A stretch of 64,000 nucleotides of DNA from Azospirillum lipoferum 4B (GTDB taxonomy: Bacteria > Pseudomonadota > Alphaproteobacteria > Azospirillales > Azospirillaceae). The translations under genes and the position numbers were made by a program. The notes under the pieces were generated by a model, which was given only the letters and a program-made list of their open reading frames with translations, searched no databases and was not told the DNA's origin. Location: NCBI RefSeq assembly GCF_000283655.1, contig NC_016585.1:439001-503000 (forward strand). The letters run 5' to 3'. Every line of letters starts with the position of its first letter. The first letter of the stretch is position 1. Positions 33,824 through 42,625 of this stretch are shown piece after piece.

Positions 33824-35017
33824 ATGAGCAGCACCGACAACCGATCAGTTGGCAGCCGGGCAGCGGGAAGCGGGATGGCCGGCAAAGGGCCGACCGCCCT
33901 CAACCCGACCTCCGCCCAGGTCCCCGACTGGACGGACACCTATTTCCGCCGCACCAGGGAAGCGGTGGGCAAGTTCGGCGACAAGACCGTGACCTACGCC
34001 ATCTTCATGCGGCGTCCGGTGGTCTGCGCCCCGCGCCTGGCGGTGGACTGGCTGGAGGCGGTGGCGCGCGAGCGCAACACGACGTTCCAGATCGAGCTGA
34101 ACTACCCCGAGGGAAAATGGGTCGGCGCCGGCGAGCCGATCATGTATGTCACCGGCTCCTTCTATCATCTGGTCGATTGCGAGACGATCCTCCTGCAGAA
34201 GCTGGGGCCGGCAAGCGTCGCGGCCTACAACGCCTTCACCATGTGCGCCGACCTGCCGAAGGTCGCCTTCCTTGCCATGGATGCGCGCCACTGCGCCGGG
34301 ACGGAAATGGCGGAGATGATGGCCTATGCCGCCTCCGTCGGCTCGGACCGGGCCAAGCGCAAGGTCGGGGCCAAGGGCTTCATCGGCAATGCCACCGACG
34401 CCACCGCCCCCTATTTCGGGCAGGAGAAGGGGATGGGCACCATGCCCCATGCCCTGATCGGCTATGCCGGCTCGACCGTGCGCGCGGCGGAGATGTTCCA
34501 CGAGACCTTCCCCGACCTGTCGCTGACCGTGCTGGTCGATTATTTCGGCCGCGAGATCACCGACGGGCTGGAGGTCTGCCGCCGCTTCCCGCAGCTCGCC
34601 GCCCAGGGCAAGCTGGCGCTGCGGCTCGACACCTCCGGCGGGCGCTTCGTCGAGGGGCTGGACCCGCCCGGCTCCTACGCCGTGCTGGAGCGCCATGCGC
34701 CGCACGCCATCCGCGGCTATCGCGACGAGACGCAGCTGCGCTACCTGATCGGCACCGGCGTGTCGGCGGCGGCGATCCATTACGTGCGCGAAAGGCTGGA
34801 CGAGGCCGGCTTCCCGGCGGTGAAGATCGTCGCCAGCAGCGGCTTCGGCCCGGCCAAGTGCCGCCTGATGGCGGAGGCCAACGCCCCGGTGGACGTGATC
34901 GGCACCGGCAGCTACCTGCCCGAACGCTGGACCGAGACCTACGCCACCGCCGACATCATCGAGTATGACGGCGAACGCCGCGTGAAGGTCGGCCGCGAGT
35001 TCCTGTTCCGGCGTTAG
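33824..35017 (+). CDS. Nicotinate phosphoribosyltransferase-like enzyme
   Basis: This 397-residue protein belongs to the NAPRTase-like barrel family. Recognisable parts are DTYFRRTREAV near the N-terminus, the YPEGKWVGAGEPIMYVTGSF segment, a GTMPHALIGYAGS motif, RLDTSGGRFVEG and the phosphate-binding SSGFGPAKC near the C-terminus. The likely reaction joins nicotinate and PRPP to give nicotinate mononucleotide for NAD salvage. This subgroup is divergent from E. coli PncB, so the exact substrate is less certain. ATG 33824 follows GAGGG by eight bases. Confidence 0.82.
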   Translation: MSSTDNRSVGSRAAGSGMAGKGPTALNPTSAQVPDWTDTYFRRTREAVGKFGDKTVTYAIFMRRPVVCAPRLAVDWLEAVARERNTTFQIELNYPEGKWVGAGEPIMYVTGSFYHLVDCETILLQKLGPASVAAYNAFTMCADLPKVAFLAMDARHCAGTEMAEMMAYAASVGSDRAKRKVGAKGFIGNATDATAPYFGQEKGMGTMPHALIGYAGSTVRAAEMFHETFPDLSLTVLVDYFGREITDGLEVCRRFPQLAAQGKLALRLDTSGGRFVEGLDPPGSYAVLERHAPHAIRGYRDETQLRYLIGTGVSAAAIHYVRERLDEAGFPAVKIVASSGFGPAKCRLMAEANAPVDVIGTGSYLPERWTETYATADIIEYDGERRVKVGREFLFRR

Positions 35018-35023
35018 GTTGCG

Positions 35024-35189
35024 GATAATCCTCCCTCTCCCGCCCCGGGAGAGGGAAGGGGCCCAAGCGGAGCTTGGGAAGGGTGAGGGGTGATCCAAGG
35101 ATCAGGTCCATGTTCGGATAGCCCCTCACCCTCCCCACGCCTGACGGCGCGGGTCCCCTCCCTCTCCCGGGGCGGGAGAGGGCGTTATC
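35024..35189. repeat. GC-rich intergenic palindrome, type A, copy 2
   Basis: Outer arms read GATAATCCTCCCTCTCCCGC and, inverted at the far end, GCGGGAGAGGGCGTTATC. Inner parts carry GGGTGAGGGG and CCCCTCACCC. It fills the space between two convergent genes and would fold as a long hairpin, a plausible two-way terminator. Confidence 0.85.
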
Positions 35190-35191
35190 CT

Positions 35192-36511
35192 TCACCCCAG
35201 ACGCTTAGCGATCAGCGGCCCCCGCTCCGGTGCGGCGTCCGTCACCGTGACCGACGCCTTCAGGCGGCGTTCCGCCTCCTCGGCCTGCGCCTCCGTGCGG
35301 GCGTGCAGGATCGCCAGCGGCCGCTCTCCGGGACCCACCGCGTCGCCCAGCCCGGCGACGTCGTCGAAGCCGACGGCGAAGTCGATGGCGTCGGTGGTCT
35401 TGGTCCGGCCACCTCCCAGCGCCACCACCGCCATGCCGACTCCGCGGGTGTCGATGGCGCCGACGAAGCCGGCGCGCTCGGCGAAGACCGGGCGGACGAT
35501 GGGCGCGCTTTCCAGATGGCGGTCCGGCTGCTCCAGCAAATCGGCCGGTCCGCCCAGCGCCGCCACCATGCGGGCGAAGCGCTCCGCTGCCGCGCCGCTG
35601 GCGATGGAGCGGTCGGCCATGACCCGTCCCGCCGCGGCGTCCGGCGCCAGCCCGGCAAGCGCCAGCAGATCCGCTGCCAGCGCCGCCGTCACTTCATAGA
35701 GCCGCGGGTCGGCCGCCTCGCCGCGCAGGATGGCGAGGCATTCGCGCATCTCCAGCGCGTTGCCGGCGCTGCGGCCCAGCACCTCGTTCATGTCGGTCAG
35801 CAGGGCGACCGCCGGCAGGCCGGCGCCCATCGACACGGTGACGATGCTGTCCGCCAGCGCCTCGGCATCCTCGAATCGCTGCATGAAGGCGCCGGTGCCG
35901 AACTTCACGTCCATCACCAGCGCGTCCAGCCCGGCGGCGAGCTTCTTCGACAGGATCGACGCGGTGATGAGGTCGAGCGACTCCACCGTCGCCGTCACGT
36001 CGCGGATGGCGTAAAGGCGCTTGTCGGCCGGGGCGATGTCGTCGGTGGCGCCGATCACCGCGCAGCCGACCTCCTTCACCACCTGGCGCAGCAGCTCGTT
36101 GTCTGGCTTGGCGCGGTAGCCGGGGATGCTCTCGAACTTGTCGAGCGTGCCGCCGGTGTGGCCAAGGCCGCGGCCCGACACCATCGGCACGAATCCGCCG
36201 CAGGCGGCCAGCATCGGCGCCAGGATCAGGCTGACCTTGTCGCCGACGCCGCCGGTGGAATGCTTGTCGATCACCGGGCCGGGCAGGCCCAGCGACTTCC
36301 ACTCCATCACCGTGCCGGAATCGCGCATTGCGCGGGTCAGCGCCACCCGCTCGTCCAGGCTCATGCCGCGGAAGAAGACGGCCATGGCGAAGGCCGCGGC
36401 CTGGGATTCCGAAACGCGGCCGTCGGTGATGCCGCGGACGAAGTCCTGGATGGTGGCGGCGTCGAGCGGCTGGCCGTCGCGCTTGGCGCGGACGATCTCT
36501 TGTGGAAGCAT
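35192..36511 (-). CDS. deoA: Thymidine phosphorylase
   Basis: This 439-residue enzyme splits thymidine with phosphate into thymine and deoxyribose 1-phosphate. Family signatures are KHSTGGVGDKVSLILAPM, MVSGRGLGHTGGTLDK and VDVKFGTGAFM-like MDVKFGTGAFM, in the usual order, and the full length is normal. It is the last gene of a minus-strand nucleoside operon (permeases, cdd, phosphorylase, deoC, deoA), three bases after deoC. Confidence 0.96.
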   Translation of the reverse strand: MLPQEIVRAKRDGQPLDAATIQDFVRGITDGRVSESQAAAFAMAVFFRGMSLDERVALTRAMRDSGTVMEWKSLGLPGPVIDKHSTGGVGDKVSLILAPMLAACGGFVPMVSGRGLGHTGGTLDKFESIPGYRAKPDNELLRQVVKEVGCAVIGATDDIAPADKRLYAIRDVTATVESLDLITASILSKKLAAGLDALVMDVKFGTGAFMQRFEDAEALADSIVTVSMGAGLPAVALLTDMNEVLGRSAGNALEMRECLAILRGEAADPRLYEVTAALAADLLALAGLAPDAAAGRVMADRSIASGAAAERFARMVAALGGPADLLEQPDRHLESAPIVRPVFAERAGFVGAIDTRGVGMAVVALGGGRTKTTDAIDFAVGFDDVAGLGDAVGPGERPLAILHARTEAQAEEAERRLKASVTVTDAAPERGPLIAKRLG

Positions 36512-36514
36512 TGC

Positions 36515-37342
36515 TCAGTACCCTCCCGCCGGGGCCGCTTCGCGCTCGCCTTCCCGCTTTCCATGCCCGGCGGCTGCCAGCAGCGCGTCGAGCAGGCTGG
36601 AGGCGCCGAAGCGGAAGGTCTGCGGCGTCGCCCAGCCCTCGCCCAGGATTTGGTCGGCCAGCGCCAGATAGCGCGCCGCTTCCGCCGCGTCGCGGATGCC
36701 GCCGGAGGCCTTGAAGCCGACCGTCTTGCCCGATTCATAGATGCTGTCGAGCATCACCGCCGCCGCCGGCAGGGTGGCGGCCGGCTGCGTCTTGCCGGTG
36801 GAGGTCTTGAGGAAATCGGCACCGGCGGCGATGGCGTCACGCGCCGCCCAGGCCAGCAGCTCGGCGTCGGGGAAGGCGCCCGATTCCAGGATGACCTTCA
36901 TCAGGGCCTTGTCGGCGCAGGCCTCGCGGCAGGCTTTCACGACATTCATCGGCTGGGTGCGGGCGCCGTCGATGAAGGCCTTGTAGGGCAGAACCACGTC
37001 GATCTCGTCGGCCCCGTCGGCGATGGCGCGCCGGGTTTCCGCCGCCACCGACGATGCGTCGGCCTCGCCGGTTGGGAAATTCACCACGGTGGCGATTTTC
37101 ACCGGCGTGCCCTCCAGCGCCTTGCGGGCGGTGGGCACGAAGCGCGCCCAGACGCAGACCGCGGCGACCGGCCCGACGGGCGTCACGGCACGGGCGCAGA
37201 GAGCCTCCACCACCCGGTCGCTGTCGTCGCCGTTCAGGCTGGTGAGGTCGAGCATGCCCACGGCCCGGCGCGCCAGATCGGCGTCGGACGGGGCGTTCGC
37301 GCTGGCGTCGAGCGCGCTTTGCAGGTCGGCAGACAGTTTCAT
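36515..37342 (-). CDS. deoC: Deoxyribose-phosphate aldolase
   Basis: This 275-residue barrel enzyme cleaves deoxyribose 5-phosphate to acetaldehyde and glyceraldehyde 3-phosphate. The Schiff-base Lys179 is in FLKTSTGK, a second conserved Lys is in VGFKASGGI, and the MKVILESG strand is present. The N-terminal extension makes it similar to the longer E. coli-type enzymes. The start overlaps the purine nucleoside phosphorylase stop by four bases, and only three bases separate it from deoA. Confidence 0.95.
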   Translation of the reverse strand: MKLSADLQSALDASANAPSDADLARRAVGMLDLTSLNGDDSDRVVEALCARAVTPVGPVAAVCVWARFVPTARKALEGTPVKIATVVNFPTGEADASSVAAETRRAIADGADEIDVVLPYKAFIDGARTQPMNVVKACREACADKALMKVILESGAFPDAELLAWAARDAIAAGADFLKTSTGKTQPAATLPAAAVMLDSIYESGKTVGFKASGGIRDAAEAARYLALADQILGEGWATPQTFRFGASSLLDALLAAAGHGKREGEREAAPAGGY

Positions 37343-38172
37343 GACCGGGACCCGTCCTTTTCATGCAGGCGTTCGAGGAAACCGACCAGCAGGCGTTCCA
37401 GGTCGGCGGCTGCCGCCGATGCGGCGGTCAGGGTCTGGCGATGGTCGACCGGTCCGTCGCCGAGCCCGACACCCAGGTTGGTGACGACGGCGCATCCGAC
37501 GACCCGCAGGCCGCAATGGCGCGCGACGATGCATTCCGGGACGGTGGACATGCCGACCGCGTCGGCGCCCAGCAGCTTCATCATCCGCACCTCGGCCGGC
37601 GTCTCGAAGGACGGGCCGGGATAGGCGGCATAGACGCCCTCCGCCAGATCGATGGCGAGCCCGGCGGCGACATCCTTCAGCAGGCCGCGAAGCTCCGGGT
37701 CCCAGGCGTCGGTCATGCTGGGGAAGCGCTCGCCGAAGGCCTCGTCGTTCGGGCCGGTCAGCGGGTTGGCGCCCAGCAGGTTCAGATGGTCGCTGATCGC
37801 CATCAGCCGGCCGGGTCCGACCTCCAGCCGCAGCGAACCGACGGCGGCGGTCAGAACCAGCGTGTCGCAGCCGGCCAGCTTCAGCGCCCGCACCGCGGTT
37901 TTCAGCGCGTCGAAACCATTGCCCTCATAGGCGTGGACGCGGCCCTGCATGCAGGCGACCTCCACCCCGCCGAGTTGCCCGACCACCAGCCGCCCGGCAT
38001 GGCCGGACACGCTGGGAACGGGGAAGCCGGCGATGTCGGTGTAGGGGATGGCGACCGCATCGGCGATGCGGTCGGCGATGCCGCCCAGGCCGGAGCCCAG
38101 CACGATGCCGACCCGCGGCCGGTGGCCGGAGGCACGGTGAAGGATGTCCGCGGCGGCGCGGGCTGCGGTCAT
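37339..38172 (-). CDS. Purine nucleoside phosphorylase (trimeric PNP type)
   Basis: This 277-residue enzyme splits purine nucleosides with phosphate. It matches the PNP/MTAP class II family: RVGIVLGSGLGGIADRI, the GRVHAYEG motif with conserved His, LVLTAAVGSL, a NLLGANPLTGPN segment, YAAYPGPSFETPAEVRM and VGMSTVPECIVARHCG. Its place between cdd and deoC makes a complete salvage route from purine and pyrimidine nucleosides to bases and pentose phosphate. It overlaps deoC. Confidence 0.94.
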   Translation of the reverse strand: MTAARAAADILHRASGHRPRVGIVLGSGLGGIADRIADAVAIPYTDIAGFPVPSVSGHAGRLVVGQLGGVEVACMQGRVHAYEGNGFDALKTAVRALKLAGCDTLVLTAAVGSLRLEVGPGRLMAISDHLNLLGANPLTGPNDEAFGERFPSMTDAWDPELRGLLKDVAAGLAIDLAEGVYAAYPGPSFETPAEVRMMKLLGADAVGMSTVPECIVARHCGLRVVGCAVVTNLGVGLGDGPVDHRQTLTAASAAAADLERLLVGFLERLHEKDGSRS

Positions 38173-38187
38173 GTCGGGAAACTCCGC

Positions 38188-38607
38188 TCAGAAGGCTAAA
38201 TTGGTGGGGCCGAAGGATTCCGGCAACAGGGTTTCCAGCGGGAAGGTCCGCCGCAGCCCGGCCGGGTCGCAGATGTGGATCGGCGTTTCCAGTGTGGCGA
38301 ATTCGCGGATGCGCTGGCGGCAGCCGCCGCAGGGGGTGCAGATTTCCTCCGCTCCCGCCTCGCCGCCCATCACGGCGATGGCGCGGATGCGGCGGTCGCC
38401 GGCGGTCACCATGGCGCCGATGGCGCTCGATTCCGCGCATTGGCCCTGCGGATAGGCCGCGTTCTCCACATTGCAGCCGGCGAAGATGCGCCCCGATTCG
38501 CCGAGGATGGCCGCACCCACCTTGAACTTGGAATAGGGGGCGTGGGCGTTCTCGCGGGCGACGCGGGCCGCTTCGATCAGGCGTGCCAGCTCGGGCGTGT
38601 CGGTCAT
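38188..38607 (-). CDS. cdd: Cytidine deaminase
   Basis: This 139-residue zinc enzyme deaminates cytidine and deoxycytidine to uridine forms. The catalytic CAE triplet is at residues 57-59 (QCAESSAIG) and the other zinc ligands Cys93 and Cys96 are in TPCGGCRQ; it is the small homotetrameric type. The start ATG at 38607 is chosen because it gives the usual MTDTPELARLIEAAR beginning. It overlaps the end region of the upstream permease gene closely, consistent with one operon. Confidence 0.95.
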   Translation of the reverse strand: MTDTPELARLIEAARVARENAHAPYSKFKVGAAILGESGRIFAGCNVENAAYPQGQCAESSAIGAMVTAGDRRIRAIAVMGGEAGAEEICTPCGGCRQRIREFATLETPIHICDPAGLRRTFPLETLLPESFGPTNLAF

Positions 38608-38611
38608 GGCC

Positions 38612-39586
38612 TCAGCGCTCCTTGACATAGGGGATGCCGCTCGCCTTCGGGGCGATGGCCTTGCCGACGAAGCCGGCCAGCAGCAGCACGGTCAGCACAT
38701 AGGGCAGCATCTGGATGAACTGCACCGGAATGACCCCGATCACCGGCAGCTCGACGCCCTGCAACCGCACCTGCACCGCGTCGGTGAAGGCGAACAGCAG
38801 GCAGGCGAACAGGGTCGGCCCCGGCCGCCATTTGCCGAAGATCAGCGCCGCCAGCGCCAGATAGCCCTTGCCGGCGGTCATGTCGCGGACGAAGCCGGCG
38901 CCATGGCCGGTGGACAGGTAGGCCCCCGCCATGCCGGTCAGCACGCCGGTCACCAGCAGCGCCTGATAGCGCAGCGTCGCCACCGACAGGCCGGCGGTGT
39001 CGACCGCCGCCGGATTCTCGCCCACCGCCCGCAGCCGCAGCCCGAAGCGGGAGCGGTGGAGCACCCAATGGGTGGCGATCACCAGGACCAGCGTCACCCA
39101 GATCAGGATGTTGTTGCCGTTGAACAGCTCGCGATAGATCGGCCCCAGCACCGGCACGCCGGCCAGCGCGTCCACTCCCGGCAGATCGACCGCGGGGATG
39201 CGCGCCTGGTTGGGCAGAAGCGGGGTCTGGCCGCCCTGATGGAACCAGGCATAGGCCAGCGTCGGCGCCAGCCCGGCGACCAGGATGTTGATCGCCATGC
39301 CCGACACCACCTGATTGCCGTTGTGGGTGATGCAGGCGAAGCCATGGACCATCGCCAGCGTCACCCCCGCGGCGATGCCCGCCAGCAGCCCGAGCCAGGG
39401 GTTGAGGGTTGCCGAGGCGACGGCGGCGGAGAAGAAGGCGCCGGCCAGCATCTTGCCTTCCAGCCCAATGTCGACCACGCCGGCCCGCTCGCAATACATG
39501 CCGGCGAAGGCCGCCAGCACCAGCGGCGTCGCCACCCGGACGGTGGCGCCCAGCAGCTGCAACGCCAGAAGAAGCGCGTCCTCCAT
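38612..39586 (-). CDS. Nucleoside-type ABC transporter permease 2
   Basis: This 324-residue inner-membrane protein has about nine hydrophobic helices and the BPD_transp_2 pattern of BMP-family nucleoside importers (YufQ/NupC-like): APLVLAAFAGMYCERAGVVDIGLEGKML near the N-terminus and a GAGFVRDMTAGKGYLALAALIFGKWRP segment that is highly characteristic. It is paired with the permease gene just upstream, three bases away. Its linkage to cdd, PNP, deoC and deoA implies nucleosides as substrates. Confidence 0.92.
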   Translation of the reverse strand: MEDALLLALQLLGATVRVATPLVLAAFAGMYCERAGVVDIGLEGKMLAGAFFSAAVASATLNPWLGLLAGIAAGVTLAMVHGFACITHNGNQVVSGMAINILVAGLAPTLAYAWFHQGGQTPLLPNQARIPAVDLPGVDALAGVPVLGPIYRELFNGNNILIWVTLVLVIATHWVLHRSRFGLRLRAVGENPAAVDTAGLSVATLRYQALLVTGVLTGMAGAYLSTGHGAGFVRDMTAGKGYLALAALIFGKWRPGPTLFACLLFAFTDAVQVRLQGVELPVIGVIPVQFIQMLPYVLTVLLLAGFVGKAIAPKASGIPYVKER

Positions 39587-39589
39587 CGC

Positions 39590-40729
39590 TCAGCTCCTCC
39601 CCGTCTCGACCGCGGCGGCGCCGCGGCGGCGGAACAGCGCCTCCACCTGCGGCTTGAACAGGTTTTCCATCGCACCCGCGAACAGGATGACCAGACCCTG
39701 GATCACCATCACCAACTCGCGGTTGATCGAGGGGTATTCGAAGGACAGCTGGCCGCCGCCCTGCGCCAGAACCCCGAACAGCAAGGCCGCCAGAATGATC
39801 CCGACCGGATGGTTGCGTCCCATCAGCGCCACGGCGATGCCGACGAAGCCGACACCGCCGGTGAAGTTCAGGATCACCCGGTGCTGCACGCCCAGGATCT
39901 CGTTCACGCCGACGAAGCCGGCAAGCGCGCCGGAAATCAGCATGGCGATGACGATGTTGCGGGCCGGCGAGATGCCGGCATAGACCGCCGCCCGCTCGTT
40001 CCGGCCCACCGTGCGCAGCTCGTAGCCCCAGCGGGTCCGGCGCAGGAACAGATGGAACAGAAGGCAGCAGGCCAGCGCCCACAGGAAGGACAGGTTCAGC
40101 GGCGAGGCCGGAATCGTGATGCCGATCCAGCCCAGCGCCCGGTCCATCGACGGCAGCCAGACGCCGGGATCGAACTCCCGTGTTTCCGGCGACTGGCTGC
40201 CGGGGCGGATCAGCACGTCCACCAGCAGCCAGGTCATGATCGACGCGGCGATGAAGTTGAACATGATCGTCGTGATGACGATGTGGCTGCCGCGCTTGGC
40301 CTGCAGCCAGGCCGGGATGAAGGCCCAGGCGGCGCCGAACAGGGCCGACGCCAGGATCGCCAGCAGCGCCACCACCGGCCAGGGCCAGCCGGTCAGCGCC
40401 AGCGCCACCAGCCCGGCGCCGAGCCCGCCCAGATAGGCCTGCCCCTCGCCGCCGATGTTGAACAGCCCGCAATGGAAGGCAATGGCCACCGCCAGCCCGG
40501 TGAAGATGTAGCTGGTGGTGTAATAAAGGGTGTAGCCGATGGCCTCCGGGTAACCCAGAGCCTCCGTCACCAACAGCGACAGCACGTCCACCGGATTCTC
40601 GCCGATCACCAGGATCACCAGCCCCGACAGCACGAAGGCCGCGACGAGGTTGAGAACCGGCAGCAGCGCATACCCGACCCAGCCCGGCACGGCGCCCGGC
40701 TGCCCCTTCCCCGACCCGCTCAGCAGCAC
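39590..40729 (-). CDS. Nucleoside-type ABC transporter permease 1
   Basis: This 379-residue inner-membrane protein is the larger permease of a BMP-type nucleoside importer. It has about ten hydrophobic helices and family segments AIAFHCGLFNIGGEGQAYLGG, GSHIVITTIMFNFIA and GYELRTVGRNERAAVYAGI. The GTG at 40729 is preferred because AGGAG lies six bases before; a TTG 15 codons earlier has no such site. It opens the minus-strand operon. The usual ATPase and lipoprotein genes are not next to it, since a divergent gene follows upstream. Confidence 0.92.
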   Translation of the reverse strand: MLLSGSGKGQPGAVPGWVGYALLPVLNLVAAFVLSGLVILVIGENPVDVLSLLVTEALGYPEAIGYTLYYTTSYIFTGLAVAIAFHCGLFNIGGEGQAYLGGLGAGLVALALTGWPWPVVALLAILASALFGAAWAFIPAWLQAKRGSHIVITTIMFNFIAASIMTWLLVDVLIRPGSQSPETREFDPGVWLPSMDRALGWIGITIPASPLNLSFLWALACCLLFHLFLRRTRWGYELRTVGRNERAAVYAGISPARNIVIAMLISGALAGFVGVNEILGVQHRVILNFTGGVGFVGIAVALMGRNHPVGIILAALLFGVLAQGGGQLSFEYPSINRELVMVIQGLVILFAGAMENLFKPQVEALFRRRGAAAVETGRS

Positions 40730-40915
40730 CGGCGTCTCCTGGATTGCCCCTTGCCTGGGAGTCTTAACCGGCAACCCCGCCGCTGACCAAGCATTTCGTC
40801 ACGCCGAAAAGCCAAGAGGGGCGAGGACTTGGAAGCGTCACAAAAGTCTTGCCGCAGCGCAGCATTCTGGCATGCTTCTTACCCATATGGAAATTATGGT
40901 TATGGAGCATGCCCG

Positions 40916-41248
40916 ATGCCGCTCGACCTGCCGCAGACCTTCCGCCACCATGTCTTCTGTTGCGCTCAGCAGCGCCCGCCCGGCCATCCGCGCGGCAGCT
41001 GTGCCGCCAAGGGGGCGCATCCGCTGTGGCAGCGGCTGGACCAGAAAATCCAGGGCAAGGGCCTGACGGATGTGGGCATGGCGATGACGGGCTGCCTCGG
41101 CTTCTGCTCCGCCGGGCCGCTGATGGTGGTGTATCCGGAGGGCATCTGGTATCGCCCGGAAACACCGGAGGACATCGACGAGATCGTCGAGTCGCATCTG
41201 GTCGGGGACACGCCGGTGGAGCGGTTGGTGATGGTGCTGACGCGGTGA
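40916..41248 (+). CDS. Thioredoxin-like [2Fe-2S] ferredoxin
   Basis: This 110-residue protein matches the Shethna-type (2Fe-2S) ferredoxin family with a thioredoxin-like fold. Cluster ligands are expected in HHVFCCAQQRPPGHPRGSC (first pair) and in TGCLGFCSAGP (second pair), then MVVYPEGIWY and a C-terminal IVESHLV helix. Such proteins serve as electron carriers or iron-sulphur protection proteins, for example beside nitrogen fixation genes; no nif gene is visible here. ATG 40916 is chosen because it gives the short family start; the open frame extends further up without character. Confidence 0.88.
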   Translation: MPLDLPQTFRHHVFCCAQQRPPGHPRGSCAAKGAHPLWQRLDQKIQGKGLTDVGMAMTGCLGFCSAGPLMVVYPEGIWYRPETPEDIDEIVESHLVGDTPVERLVMVLTR

Positions 41249-41263
41249 GGCGGAGGCTTCGGA

Positions 41264-41372
41264 TGCCCCCACCTAACCTCCCCCGCTGGGCGGGGGAGGG
41301 ACTGCCGCAGCCTTCCCGAACAAGCACTTGTCCCCTCCCCCGCCCAGCGGGGGAGGGTTAGGGAGGGGGCAC
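41264..41372. repeat. GC-rich intergenic palindrome, type B, copy 1
   Basis: Outer arms start TGCCCCCACCTAACC and end GGTTAGGGAGGGGGCA, each followed or preceded by a CCCCCGCTGGGCGGGGG hairpin. The whole unit is an imperfect inverted repeat of about 105 bases. Related copies are at 51704 and 54411. Confidence 0.85.
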
Positions 41373-41491
41373 CGTCAGCCGACGCTTAACAAAATCCCAC
41401 GCCTATCAGACCTGCGGTTGCGGCATTGGGACGCGGGCGGATTTGCCCATATTGTGGGCAACCTCCGCCATTGCCCGTCCGAACCGATCCC

Positions 41492-42406
41492 ATGACCGAC
41501 GCCGAAACCGCCGACCTGCTGCCTGCCGAGGCCGATTCGGTTCCCTATGCCGTCGGCTGCTTCCTGGCCGCGATCCTGCTGTTCGCGGCGATGGACACGC
41601 TGATCAAGTTCCTGACCGCCGGCTACCCGGTGCCGCAGTTGATGTTCGTGCGCTCGCTGGTCGCCTTCCTGCTGGTGGGCGGCTACACCCTGTGGCGCGG
41701 CGGCGGAATCGCGGCGATGCGGACGCAGCGGCCCTGGGGGCATGTCTGGCGCGCCTTCGCCGGGCTGATCTCCATGGGATGCTTCTTCTATGCGTTCCGG
41801 GAACTGCCGCTGGCCGATGTCTATGTGCTGAGCTTCGCCGGGCCGCTGTTCATCACCGCGCTGTCCGCCCCGCTGCTGGGGGAGCCGGTGGGTTGGCGGC
41901 GCTGGGTGGCGGTGGTGGTCGGGTTTGGCGGCGTGGTGGTGATGGCGCAGCCGTCGGCCGGGGCGCCGCTGGTGCCGGTGCTGGTCGGGCTGTGCGCCGC
42001 GCTGTTCTATGCGCTGGCGGCGCTGGCCGTGCGCGGCCTGTCGCGGACCGAGACCAGCGCGTCGATCGTGCTCTATCTGCTGCTGACGACGACGGTGGTC
42101 AGCGGCGCGCTGACGGTTCCCGTCTGGATCGCGCCGACCGCCGACGCGCTGGGTCTTATGGCGCTGGTCGGGGTGCTGGGTGCGGGGGCGCAGGTGCTGC
42201 TGACCCAGGCCTTCCGCCGCGCGCCGCCGGCGGTGGTGGCGCCCTTCGAATATACCGGCATGGTCTGGGCCAGCCTGTTCGGCTGGATGGTGTTCGGCGA
42301 CCTGCCGACCGCGCCGGTGCTGCTCGGTGCCATGGTCATCATCGGCAGCGGGCTCTATATCCTGCATCGTGAAACCATGGTGGCGCGCCGCCGGCTGGGT
42401 TCTTGA
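41492..42406 (+). CDS. EamA/DMT-family transporter
   Basis: This 304-residue inner-membrane protein has ten hydrophobic helices in two EamA repeats. Typical parts are AAILLFAAMDTLIKFL in helix 1, VRSLVAFLLVGG, ELPLADVYVLSFAGPLFITALSAPLLGE, and in the second half QAFRRAPPAVVAPFEYTGMVWASLFGWMVFGD. Members export metabolites or drugs; the substrate cannot be read from sequence. ATG 41492 gives a short polar N-terminus. It lies just before the TPP riboswitch, and a TTGACA promoter element overlaps its stop. Confidence 0.87.
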   Translation: MTDAETADLLPAEADSVPYAVGCFLAAILLFAAMDTLIKFLTAGYPVPQLMFVRSLVAFLLVGGYTLWRGGGIAAMRTQRPWGHVWRAFAGLISMGCFFYAFRELPLADVYVLSFAGPLFITALSAPLLGEPVGWRRWVAVVVGFGGVVVMAQPSAGAPLVPVLVGLCAALFYALAALAVRGLSRTETSASIVLYLLLTTTVVSGALTVPVWIAPTADALGLMALVGVLGAGAQVLLTQAFRRAPPAVVAPFEYTGMVWASLFGWMVFGDLPTAPVLLGAMVIIGSGLYILHRETMVARRRLGS

Positions 42407-42430
42407 CAGGACAGGGCCGGCGGCGACACT
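42403..42430 (+). promoter_or_regulatory. Candidate promoter of the TPP-controlled operon
   Basis: A perfect -35 box TTGACA (42403-42408) overlaps the stop of the preceding gene. A poor -10 match (GACACT, 42425-42430) follows at 16 bases. Transcription from here would start just before the riboswitch. Confidence 0.4.
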
Positions 42431-42445
42431 CTCGCCGCCTGTTCA

Positions 42446-42541
42446 CGGCTGGGGTGCCTGTGCGGATGCCGGATCGGCGGATGCGCGGGCTGAGACAACA
42501 CCCATCGAACCTGATCCGGGTCATGCCGGCGAAGGGAGCCG
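42446..42541 (+). promoter_or_regulatory. TPP riboswitch (THI element)
   Basis: The conserved parts of the thiamine pyrophosphate aptamer are all present in order: GGGGTGCC at 42451, GGGCTGAGA near 42488, an ACACCC segment, GAACCTGATCCGGGTCATGC (42508-42527) and CCGGCGAAGGGAG. P1 is closed by CGGCT (42446-42450) with AGCCG (42537-42541). About 85 bases separate it from the start codon. No T-tract terminator is seen. A CCCCTCC at 42577-42583 could pair with the GAGGAG ribosome site at 42611, so translational control is likely. It leads the ABC transporter operon that follows. Confidence 0.93.
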
Positions 42542-42625
42542 ACCGGAACCCGACGGACCGGCCGTAAATGCCCCGTCCCCTCCGCGTCGCTCCGCTTGCC
42601 GGCGCGTGTTGAGGAGTTTTCGGTC

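Noticed and set aside
35090-37624. Plus-strand open frame of 844 codons opposite deoA and deoC
   Set aside because: Both minus-strand genes are clear enzymes with catalytic motifs; the plus-strand product is Arg/His/Gly-rich noise and runs through a palindrome.
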